Source of the DNA: Pseudomonas sp. R5(2019)
GTDB taxonomy: Bacteria; Pseudomonadota; Gammaproteobacteria; Pseudomonadales; Pseudomonadaceae
Assembly: GCF_009905435.1 (NCBI RefSeq)
Contig: NZ_JAAAMT010000011.1
Span: 62,001 to 126,000 of the forward strand
DNA: 64,000 bases
Reading direction: 5' to 3'
The position numbers and the translations under genes are program-made. Below, piece after piece: positions 33,530 to 41,247 of this stretch. How positions within the stretch are numbered: position 1 is the first letter of the stretch; every line of letters starts with the position of its first letter. Under the pieces are notes generated by a model that was given only the letters and a program-made list of their open reading frames with translations, was not told the origin of the DNA and did not search any database.

Positions 33530-33865
33530 TCATTCGTCCGGTTTTGGTATGTCCCCGGTTGACATGCTCATCAACGCGATTTCAACTTTGGCCTGAAATT
33601 CCTTCGCAAGTGTGGCGGGAGCCCAAGTTGATATGTAGACCCAACCATCTCTAGACTTTTCTATTTTGGTCATTACTGTTTTGACAATTTGGCTAACGCG
33701 CTGCTTTGTTAATCCAAGATGCTCATGCACATACTTCTGCGACTTGCCTTCGACCAGCACCATACGCGCCGCTTCCAAATTCCTTGGACTGTGGTCTTCT
33801 AGCTGATGGGCAACACTATGCCAGGCTTCAAGTGATAGCCTTCTCAACTTTCTGCGCCGTTCCAT
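33530..33865 (-). CDS. KorA/TrfB-type transcriptional repressor
   Basis: The protein (111 residues from Met at 33865; an upstream ATG at 33964 would give 144) matches the TrfB/KorA DNA-binding family. After an N-terminal helix, LEAARMVLVEGKSQKYVHEH leads into the recognition helix-turn-helix LGLTKQRVSQIVKTVMTKIE, followed by WVYISTWAPATLAKEFQAKVEIAL. KorA of RP4 is about 100 residues and represses plasmid promoters. The shorter start is preferred by length and because a TTGACA promoter box and palindrome lie over the longer start. It sits on the opposite strand between traV and the pilin gene, well placed to control traA and itself. Confidence 0.8.
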   Translation of the reverse strand: MERRRKLRRLSLEAWHSVAHQLEDHSPRNLEAARMVLVEGKSQKYVHEHLGLTKQRVSQIVKTVMTKIEKSRDGWVYISTWAPATLAKEFQAKVEIALMSMSTGDIPKPDE

Positions 33866-33952
33866 CGTACGTATCAGCCTCAAACGTTCAGTCAAGATCG
33901 AGTCAAGACGATAGCAGCAATTATTCTCCAAAATAGTCGATTCGGTACGGTT

Positions 33953-33963
33953 TGTTGTCAACA
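33953..33963. promoter_or_regulatory. palindrome TGTTG-T-CAACA, candidate KorA-like operator
   Basis: Perfect 5-base arms around one base. On the minus strand it overlaps TTGACA, with a weak GACTAT 17 bases further on, so the repressor gene may be autoregulated here. It is 127 bases upstream of traA. The assignment is inferred. Confidence 0.4.
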
Positions 33964-34089
33964 TTCGTATTTTTGTAATCGTCGTCTTGAGGAAAATGTA
34001 TATCGAGAGGAGCTAGGCGGCTTAACCCCTAAACGATAGTGCGCTTGGTCCTCTAATTCGTTCGACTTCATTCCGTTTAGGAGCTTTCC

Positions 34090-34455
34090 ATGACTGCACT
34101 ATCTCTGAAGCAAGAAAACGTCTCCCCGTTTCAAAAGTACGTAATGCTGTTCCTGGTCGTCGCGGTTTGCACCGTTGCCTTCGCAACCATGGCGCATGCC
34201 GGTACCGGTGGCGGCGATGGCTTCGATAACGTCTGGGCCGCGATCAGTGAGTACTTGAAAGGCACCATGGGCCGCGTGCTGGTGGGTCTGATCGTGATCG
34301 TCGGCGTTGCAGCCGGTGTTGTTCGCCAATCCCTGATGTCCTTCGCTGTTGCGGTCGGTGCGGCTATCGGCCTGTTCTACAGCCCGGAAATCATCGAAGG
34401 CATCATCACTTCGACGCACGCTGTTGCAGGCCTGGTGTTGCCAACCGGCATGTAA
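34090..34455 (+). CDS. traA: TraA, conjugative pilin precursor
   Basis: A 121-residue precursor with TAGGAG eight bases before ATG 34090. It has a long leader (residues 1-37, ending FATMAHA) and a mature part of about 84 residues with two hydrophobic helices (VLVGLIVIVGVAAGVV and LMSFAVAVGAAIGLF) separated by a basic turn, the hallmark of F-type pilins. The terminal residues are GLVLPTGM. TraA is inserted in the inner membrane and assembled into the pilus. It is monocistronic, with a terminator 18 bases after the stop. GC content is higher than in the neighbours, as expected for a strongly expressed gene in Pseudomonas. Confidence 0.9.
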   Translation: MTALSLKQENVSPFQKYVMLFLVVAVCTVAFATMAHAGTGGGDGFDNVWAAISEYLKGTMGRVLVGLIVIVGVAAGVVRQSLMSFAVAVGAAIGLFYSPEIIEGIITSTHAVAGLVLPTGM

Positions 34456-34473
34456 CTCCAGCGGGTCAAACAG

Positions 34474-34505
34474 AAGCCGATAGGGGAAACCCTACCGGCT
34501 TTTTT
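34474..34505 (+). terminator. traA: rho-independent terminator after traA
   Basis: Stem AAGCCGATAGGG / CCCTACCGGCTT with one internal A-C mismatch, GAAA loop and T-run. Confidence 0.92.
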
Positions 34506-34604
34506 GCTTTTGAAGCACAGAGATGGCGAAAAGAGAGGGGCGCGGGAAAGGCGCACAAGCGCGAGCCATCCGGACCAAATACTTTGGTACCCGCCAAAAC
34601 AATC

Positions 34605-37600
34605 ATGAAAATACGCAGCTTCGGGGCTTTCAAGTTAACACTTGTGACTGCTGCGCTGGGCCTGTCCTCCAGCGCCTTCGCGGAAGTACTTCAATATAAG
34701 TTTACCGATACCGACGGCCAGGAAAAGTCCGTATCGTCGTCACTCGGCTATGTGAACCCTAAGGCCGCGTTCACAGTATCAATTAGCGCTGGGATCGACC
34801 GGAAGGTGAAAGTAACGCTGCTGAAAGAGGATGACACTCCTGTTTCGACAGCCACAAGCAAGCTCATCGGTTCTGCTGACCGCTTTACAATCGCTGACAA
34901 GAGCTATTACGGTGCTGAGCTGAGGTTTACGAAGCCAGTCGATGGCTCGTACAAGCTTCTGGCTGAAACACTCTCTTCGAAAGACGTTGTGGTAAGTTCG
35001 GAAACCGTCAATCTAGTGATCGATAGTTCCCCCCCGGTTCTTGGTGCGTGGTCATGGGGAATGAATTATGGCAGGGGTACAGCTCCTGACGGACTACCGA
35101 TCTTCTCAACAGTTGAAGCCAGACATATCACATTGAACGTTGCGGATAGCAGCGATGTCAGCAAAGCGACCTACGAGACATTTGAACATGCCCAGGACGG
35201 CACCGTAAAACAAGTGCGTCAAGGTATTGTTAATGTCATTGCTGACAGCAATAAGGTAATGCTCGGAACGGGGGGGGTTAACTCTATCGGCAACTCCCAA
35301 TTCCCAGTTGGTGCGCAAGGAAAATATTCAATAAAGTTTATTGTAGAGGACAAGGCGGGTAACCATTCCAACTCCACGCTAAACTTCTGGAACAACTCAA
35401 AGTGCGGTGCGGTTCCGGAGCCTGTGGCTATTCAGGATAGCTCCTATACTGGTCCAGGCTATATGGGGGTCAGTGGCTTTCGCTCTCTGGAGGGGCAAAG
35501 CACTACGCCTGTATCCCAAAATCCGGCGAGGGTGATGTTTCGGCTACCCAACAGAGAAGTTCAAGCTACTGATGAAGGCAAAATATTCGGCGGTTATGCG
35601 TCTGGGGCACAGGATTATACCATCGTTAAATCGGAAGGTGGGCTCACTTACTTTATTGTCAAAGAAACAATTAAAGACAATGGGCAAATGAACTGGAACA
35701 GCGTGGGTTGGACCAACAACAGCACGTGGCGTTGTAGTGCGCTTGCAGTAAAAAATCCTGTATTCAGTGATGGCACCAAACCTCCTGTACAGATATCGAC
35801 AAGTCCTTATATCGAGGGTTACGGTTGGCTAGGATTATCGGTTACAACAAAAGGTGGCAGTTTCGCAAGAGATCTTACAATCTCTAAAATCAGGGCCACC
35901 GCCGAGCCAAGAGCTTATAATCAAGTCGTTGCTCTTGGATATGGCGCTAGTTGTGTCATTCCCGCTGGTGCTAGCGAGTGCATTGCAGACACAAATTTAA
36001 AATTTAATACTACTGGTACCGCAAGTTACTACCACTCTCGGCCTTTTATATACCGAGAAGGACAACCTGAAGCTCGAACCTCCACAGACAAAGCGGTTTA
36101 TGTCTGGGAATGGGATGGTTCCGATCCGGTTATTGATAAACTGGTGAGCCACGACACCTTGAATAAGGTGGTCGTCTTCTCTGGCATTGAGCTTTTCTCT
36201 GGCTCAACGTGGGGCCGAGTTATCATGGCTGCTGGCGGATTGGTCGCAAAAAATGCAACGGGTACAGAGGTTAAGCTCTCGTCCAGTCAGATGACCAATT
36301 CAGGTAATAACACAGTATTTACTGCTTCTTATAAAAGTCTGAAATCCGGCACTTGGAATATTTTCGGCTGGGCACAGGACAATTATGGAAACTATGGCGA
36401 GAAAGAACTGTTCTCCATCAATAATGATGGGGAGGCCCCAACTGTTCGATTCAATACGCCCAATGCCAATATTGTGTCACTTGACGATATTAAAGTAGTT
36501 GTAGGGGATGACGTTACGGAAAGACCAAAAATCACTTCCGTAAAGCTGGAAGGCGGGCCATCAAATAGTGTGGTCTATCTGGCTGTTCGGGAAATCACTC
36601 CGAACGAATACAATCTTGAGTATCCAGTCATTTTCCCTAGCCTTGGTGCCGGGTATAAACTCACTGTGACGGTTCAGGATGAGTCGGGTAACACAACCAC
36701 CAACAAGCTAGACTTCAAGTATGAGCCACCGACTGTCGGGCTTGAGGAAGATGGCTTTGGCATTCCTTCCGTTGGTCAGTATGCCTGGGTACATGCAAAC
36801 GGGAAATTTCCGTTTTACTCGGAGACGCTAACAAACTATGAAGGTACTCCCCTCACCGGCTCATACGAGCTAACAGGTACATTGCGTTTAGACTCTACTT
36901 CTGGCCCAATTTCAATCAACGGTGTAATTTTGAAGCCGGGTGAAACAAAAAACATCGGAAGTTTTGACTTTACCTCAAGCAAAGGCCATCTGGCGCTACC
37001 CGTTTATTCTGTAAAGAATGGCAGTGAAGGGGTAGCGAATTTGCTAGTTACCAGTGGCGCTCCTGGTGCTTCCATAGTTGTTGGAAGTTTTAATATTTGG
37101 TCTCCGAAAGTATCCGTCGATCCGTTTGAAACAAAGCTTGATGGTCGCATTTTAATTGACGTATTTTCAATAGCATTAAAAGACAGTTCTGGCAAATGTA
37201 ACTGGCGTCCGAAATCGGAGATCAACAGCATTTCCAGCGTTGATATCATTTCAAGCCCAGCTTGTTTCAACACTGCGCTAGAAAATGGCTTAGAGTTTTA
37301 CCAAGATAAAAACTACTCGGTTCTGCAAAGCAGGCTTGCTCAAGTGACCAGTACTTATATTCCCGCCGGTAGTGCTTCTGGCGCGAAGATGAAAGGTACG
37401 TATCTCAATTCGAGTGGAAGTAGAGAGCAGGTTGTAATTGAGCTTCCCGTTGAATCAGTTGAGCTAAAACTAAATGCGCGAGATGCATCTGACTCCATCA
37501 AGTTCGGTGACGATAGCGCTAAAATCACGCTCTACCGTTCAATTCAATCTATAAATCAGAGTTTGGTCCAAACCTCGGGTCCAAGTTGCGGCTCGATCAC

Positions 37601-40202
37601 CAACAGCGAGAGCGAGGCGAAAGCCAGCGGCGCGAAGATGAACGCCGAGAAAGGTATCGCTTCTGTAGCGTGCTATTTCAAATGGCTTTCCGCGCCTCCC
37701 GGCGTGGAGACCATCGGCGATGAACAGAAGGGCTACAGCTTCAGTGGTACCGTGTCGGAGCTTGGCACCTATCCCATCGCGTGGGAACTGGTCGCTTACA
37801 GCCCTTTGGGCGAAGCGTTCCCCGTCACCCTGTCGAAGCAGACCATGACCGTTGATGTGGTCAACCCGCCGCCACCCTCGATTGATGTTCAGTCCACCAG
37901 GCTCATTGCCGAAAATCTGTATACCGTGCAGAAAAAGCCAACCAATATTGGCACCGTGAACTTCGTCGGCTTGGCCGAGGGTGCTGTGGTGTACAAAGTG
38001 CTGCGCGGGGGAACGGTGATTGCCGACTCGTCCGACAAGGCCGAGTACGCCAAAAAAACTGCCTCTTACCGCTTGAACAGCGAGACGCAAGGCAGTCTCT
38101 GGGCGAATCAGTCATACACCCTCATGGCCAGCTACGTGAAGCTGCCGGACATCACCATTGCCAAGGAGATCAGGACGGTCACGGTTCCCGACGACGACAT
38201 GTCGATGAAGGTCAATACCGAACTGAGCAAGGCCTTGTCCAGTGACACGATCCCCGTCACTGTTGGCTTCTATAACAAGTCCAACGTCAACACGCCGTAC
38301 AGCGTTGCAGACGCCGGTGATTGGTCAGTGCGACTGGTGGATGTGAAGTCGGCCAAAAACCGCCATCCAATTTCGTCCTGGGTACCGGTCAACAGTGACG
38401 GTACCGTGACGATCGACCTTCCTCTGAACTTGAGCGCCGGGGACACCATGCACGTTGGCTCGGAAGGTACGCTGGCCAGCCAACAAGACGGCTTCGAGAT
38501 GTCGAAGACTTCTGCCAACACCGTGACAATTACTGTGCTCGATGCTTCCCCTGTGCAGGGTGAGTTGAAGTCGTACAAGGTCTCCGGGGTTGCGCCGTTG
38601 GCCGTGTCTACCTCTCTTGTCTCCGATCAGAAGGACTTGGTAAGTCTGGTCGAATGGCAAATAAGCGAGGACAACGGTGCGAGTTGGAAAGGTATCGAGG
38701 GATCGCCTACCGTCGCGAGCAAAATGCTCTCGCACGTCTATGACGTTGGCATTCATCAAGTGCGGGCAAGGTTGACCAACAAATATTCAGGTGTCCAGTC
38801 GTACACCTCCACGCTCCAAATTCAGGCCTACCACGTACCGAATGCCCGTTATATCAAAGGCCCAACGGTCATGCTCATGGGGCAACAGGGCGATATGTAC
38901 GTCACAGACAAAGAAGGAAACAGGCTGACCGACAGCAATGAGATTGTCTATGAATGGAGCACCGACCGGGGGGAAACTTGGGCGGTCTCCGAGGACAAAT
39001 ATGTTTTTAACCATACCAGTGAGATTGGCAACTACCCCCTCTGGGCGCGTATCCGCTACGCCAGTTCCCCAGCTGAAGACAGCTACGCGTACAAGATCGT
39101 CAAAACAGCGGTGTCCGTCAGGAAGACGGCCAAGGTCACGATAGGCCTTGTTGGCACATCTCAGCCGGAGGTGAACAAGTCAAACCTATACGCCGCTACC
39201 GTCAATCTTCCTTACTCGAACATGCAGGGGCAGGTCGTAGGCAGATTCACTCTACCCGATGGCTCTATCGTGGAAGGTTTCACCCTGGATTACCGGCCCA
39301 CGGTAAAGCCTACTGGCACCGAATTGATCATGTTTGAGGCGTGGATCGAAGGCTATGAAACGGACTCCAAGCGTACCGTGACCAAAAAGCTCCGTGCTTG
39401 GGAATATGCCTGGCCGGTGTTCTCACTTCGCGCCATTGATGATCCGGGTCTCTATGCGCCCATGTCCCTCGACATGCGGGTAGAAAGTGTGGGCAGCACC
39501 ACCCGCATTGAAGAGTTGTCGTATGAATGGGAACTGCCTGAGTCTGGCAACTTCGTGATGACTAATGGCCGACTGGACACCCGGCGAGTGGCGAGTGTCA
39601 CTGAGCCGGGCACCTATCCGGTAAAGGTCACCATCAGCGATGCCCGTGGCAATCGGACTGTCCTGGAGCAGGACTTTGTGATTTCCAAAGCACCGCCTTG
39701 GATCATTGACTTGCAATGGACTGGATCAAACTCAACCAATCGGGCGACTCTCAATATTCGGACCAAACCGCAGATCACCAGAGGGCACAAATACGATTCG
39801 ATCAAAGGCTACAGCTATAAGGTCAATGGTAGAGAGGTGGCGGCTGACTCCCGCTATGTGAACCTCGATTTCCCTACCCCCGGTCGGTACACCCTGGCAC
39901 TGGACCTGACCACAGAGCTGGGTTTCGGAAGCCATGGCCAAACCGAAATTGAGGTAGTTGAGAACAAAATACCTGTATGCGAGTTCGCCGTTAAACAGAC
40001 TTCAACAGCGTACGTAGTCTCGTCAAAATGTGGGGATGAAGACGGTAAGATGGCGTCTTATGAGTGGTCTATCGACAATCAGATTCAAGCGATTCGCGGT
40101 AGCTCGATCTCCATCAGCAAACGCTCCTATCCTGTGAAACCGAAAATTCAACTCGTTGGGGTTGATGATTCAGGCGGCAGATCTAACCCAGTTACCTGGT
40201 AA
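34605..40202 (+). CDS. giant Ig-like-repeat surface protein, 1865 aa
   Basis: ATG 34605 is chosen because the first 27 residues form a signal peptide (MKIRSFGAFKLTLVTAALGL, then SSSAFA). The mature protein is a long series of beta-sandwich units with recurring phrases such as GTYPIAWEL, GIHQVRARL, GTYPVKVTISDARGNRT and GRYTLALDLTTELG, i.e. PKD/Ig-like domains, with few cysteines. It resembles the large Ig-like (DUF4165-type) proteins encoded in conjugative elements of the SXT, IncC and HI groups, likely exported and extending from the cell surface. A function in mating contact or phage/recipient recognition is plausible but not shown. Codon use changes near 37560: the first half is AT-richer, the second GC-rich. 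The upstream ribosome-binding site is weak. No membrane anchor is seen at the C-terminus. Confidence 0.82.
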   Translation: MKIRSFGAFKLTLVTAALGLSSSAFAEVLQYKFTDTDGQEKSVSSSLGYVNPKAAFTVSISAGIDRKVKVTLLKEDDTPVSTATSKLIGSADRFTIADKSYYGAELRFTKPVDGSYKLLAETLSSKDVVVSSETVNLVIDSSPPVLGAWSWGMNYGRGTAPDGLPIFSTVEARHITLNVADSSDVSKATYETFEHAQDGTVKQVRQGIVNVIADSNKVMLGTGGVNSIGNSQFPVGAQGKYSIKFIVEDKAGNHSNSTLNFWNNSKCGAVPEPVAIQDSSYTGPGYMGVSGFRSLEGQSTTPVSQNPARVMFRLPNREVQATDEGKIFGGYASGAQDYTIVKSEGGLTYFIVKETIKDNGQMNWNSVGWTNNSTWRCSALAVKNPVFSDGTKPPVQISTSPYIEGYGWLGLSVTTKGGSFARDLTISKIRATAEPRAYNQVVALGYGASCVIPAGASECIADTNLKFNTTGTASYYHSRPFIYREGQPEARTSTDKAVYVWEWDGSDPVIDKLVSHDTLNKVVVFSGIELFSGSTWGRVIMAAGGLVAKNATGTEVKLSSSQMTNSGNNTVFTASYKSLKSGTWNIFGWAQDNYGNYGEKELFSINNDGEAPTVRFNTPNANIVSLDDIKVVVGDDVTERPKITSVKLEGGPSNSVVYLAVREITPNEYNLEYPVIFPSLGAGYKLTVTVQDESGNTTTNKLDFKYEPPTVGLEEDGFGIPSVGQYAWVHANGKFPFYSETLTNYEGTPLTGSYELTGTLRLDSTSGPISINGVILKPGETKNIGSFDFTSSKGHLALPVYSVKNGSEGVANLLVTSGAPGASIVVGSFNIWSPKVSVDPFETKLDGRILIDVFSIALKDSSGKCNWRPKSEINSISSVDIISSPACFNTALENGLEFYQDKNYSVLQSRLAQVTSTYIPAGSASGAKMKGTYLNSSGSREQVVIELPVESVELKLNARDASDSIKFGDDSAKITLYRSIQSINQSLVQTSGPSCGSITNSESEAKASGAKMNAEKGIASVACYFKWLSAPPGVETIGDEQKGYSFSGTVSELGTYPIAWELVAYSPLGEAFPVTLSKQTMTVDVVNPPPPSIDVQSTRLIAENLYTVQKKPTNIGTVNFVGLAEGAVVYKVLRGGTVIADSSDKAEYAKKTASYRLNSETQGSLWANQSYTLMASYVKLPDITIAKEIRTVTVPDDDMSMKVNTELSKALSSDTIPVTVGFYNKSNVNTPYSVADAGDWSVRLVDVKSAKNRHPISSWVPVNSDGTVTIDLPLNLSAGDTMHVGSEGTLASQQDGFEMSKTSANTVTITVLDASPVQGELKSYKVSGVAPLAVSTSLVSDQKDLVSLVEWQISEDNGASWKGIEGSPTVASKMLSHVYDVGIHQVRARLTNKYSGVQSYTSTLQIQAYHVPNARYIKGPTVMLMGQQGDMYVTDKEGNRLTDSNEIVYEWSTDRGETWAVSEDKYVFNHTSEIGNYPLWARIRYASSPAEDSYAYKIVKTAVSVRKTAKVTIGLVGTSQPEVNKSNLYAATVNLPYSNMQGQVVGRFTLPDGSIVEGFTLDYRPTVKPTGTELIMFEAWIEGYETDSKRTVTKKLRAWEYAWPVFSLRAIDDPGLYAPMSLDMRVESVGSTTRIEELSYEWELPESGNFVMTNGRLDTRRVASVTEPGTYPVKVTISDARGNRTVLEQDFVISKAPPWIIDLQWTGSNSTNRATLNIRTKPQITRGHKYDSIKGYSYKVNGREVAADSRYVNLDFPTPGRYTLALDLTTELGFGSHGQTEIEVVENKIPVCEFAVKQTSTAYVVSSKCGDEDGKMASYEWSIDNQIQAIRGSSISISKRSYPVKPKIQLVGVDDSGGRSNPVTW

Positions 40203-40208
40203 CACACG

Positions 40209-40231
40209 AGCGGGCCGCAAGGCCCGCTTTC
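40209..40231 (+). terminator. rho-independent terminator
   Basis: Stem AGCGGGCC / GGCCCGCT around GCAA, then TTTCTATTT, directly after the giant surface-protein gene. Confidence 0.85.
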
Positions 40232-40366
40232 TATTTGCCCTTCGATACACCTCCAACGCCAATCACTCCCACTGGGCCAGCTACCCGAACCACCTAAGAT
40301 TCAAATGGTGGTGGACGATTCTGGAGCATGCTCAGCAGTCGTCGCCTGGCAGGTACACATTTAGAA

Positions 40367-40393
40367 AGCGGGCCACTGGTCCGCTATTTTTTT
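40367..40393 (+). terminator. second terminator-like hairpin with T-run
   Basis: AGCGGGCCACTGGTCCGCT folds with one G-T pair and is followed by ATTTTTTTTA. It lies 135 bases after the first terminator. The stretch between them has no plausible gene, so a short untranslated RNA or simple double termination is possible. Confidence 0.7.
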
Positions 40394-40477
40394 TATTTAT
40401 GCAATTATTCGTCAAATTCGACCAGTTTCAGAGTTATGCCAATGGCAGACTCCTCCTATAAATCTAGGAGGTGACTA

Positions 40478-41233
40478 ATGAAACTGACGAACATTGCCTT
40501 GGGAGTTCTACTTTGTGTGAGCTTTTCCCAGGCTCAGGCGGCAATCGAACCTATCTTTCCTGAGAGCTTTACCGCCGACGCAGCGCAGAAGTCACCAGCG
40601 CAGAAAGTTGAGCAACAAGTGGCAGACCAAGTTGTAACGCTTCCAGCAACTGGAGTTCTTGCCACGGAAAAAGGTGGCAAGGTTGTCGTCATTACTACGA
40701 ACGGACGTTATACGATAATCGGTGAAATCATCGACAACTGGTCAAAGAAAAGTTTGACCTCGCTGGGTGCAATCCGAGATAGCGCGCAAAAAATCCCTAT
40801 TCAAGACATGAAGCTGAACTTTGCTGAGTTTGAACCAATTACAGTTGGTACAGGCCCTAAAAGCATTGTGATTTTCACGGACCCGTATTGCGGGTACTGC
40901 AAGAAGGTTATTGATCAAGTCAAAGATCTGGACCCGAAAGAGTACACCGTGCAGATTCTCACCCTTGGCTTGTTAGGAAAGGAGAGCGAGCAGAGGGTAG
41001 CTGACATCTACTGCGCGGAGGATAAACGCAAAGCAAATGCATTGTTCCTCGCGGGCGACAACACGACACCAATAAAGCGGGTACCTGGTACGTGCGACGG
41101 AGAGGCGTTCATGAAGCGAAGTGTGGCTGCCCAGATATTTGGGGTAGCTGCCGTACCGTTTATCATCCGAAATGACGGGCGGTATATGGCGGGACTTCCC
41201 AAGTCGTCTTTGAAAGACTTTCTGAACAACTGA
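40478..41233 (+). CDS. dsbC: DsbC, periplasmic disulfide isomerase
   Basis: A 251-residue protein with AGGAGG before ATG 40478 and a signal peptide (residues 1-22, ending AQA). The N-terminal dimerisation-like part contains KVVVITTNGRYTIIGEIIDNW, and the thioredoxin-fold domain has the active site CGYC (Cys138-Cys141) in FTDPYCGYCKK. These are DsbC/TrbB features; it rearranges wrong disulfides in the periplasm. In SXT and IncC the dsbC gene also precedes traC, as here, so it belongs to the transfer operon. Probable substrates are TraN, TraU and TraH. Confidence 0.9.
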   Translation: MKLTNIALGVLLCVSFSQAQAAIEPIFPESFTADAAQKSPAQKVEQQVADQVVTLPATGVLATEKGGKVVVITTNGRYTIIGEIIDNWSKKSLTSLGAIRDSAQKIPIQDMKLNFAEFEPITVGTGPKSIVIFTDPYCGYCKKVIDQVKDLDPKEYTVQILTLGLLGKESEQRVADIYCAEDKRKANALFLAGDNTTPIKRVPGTCDGEAFMKRSVAAQIFGVAAVPFIIRNDGRYMAGLPKSSLKDFLNN

Positions 41234-41247
41234 ATAGGTACGACAAC

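Noticed and set aside
37539..38090. Leftward 183-codon frame
   Set aside because: Shadow in the GC-rich half of the giant surface-protein gene.
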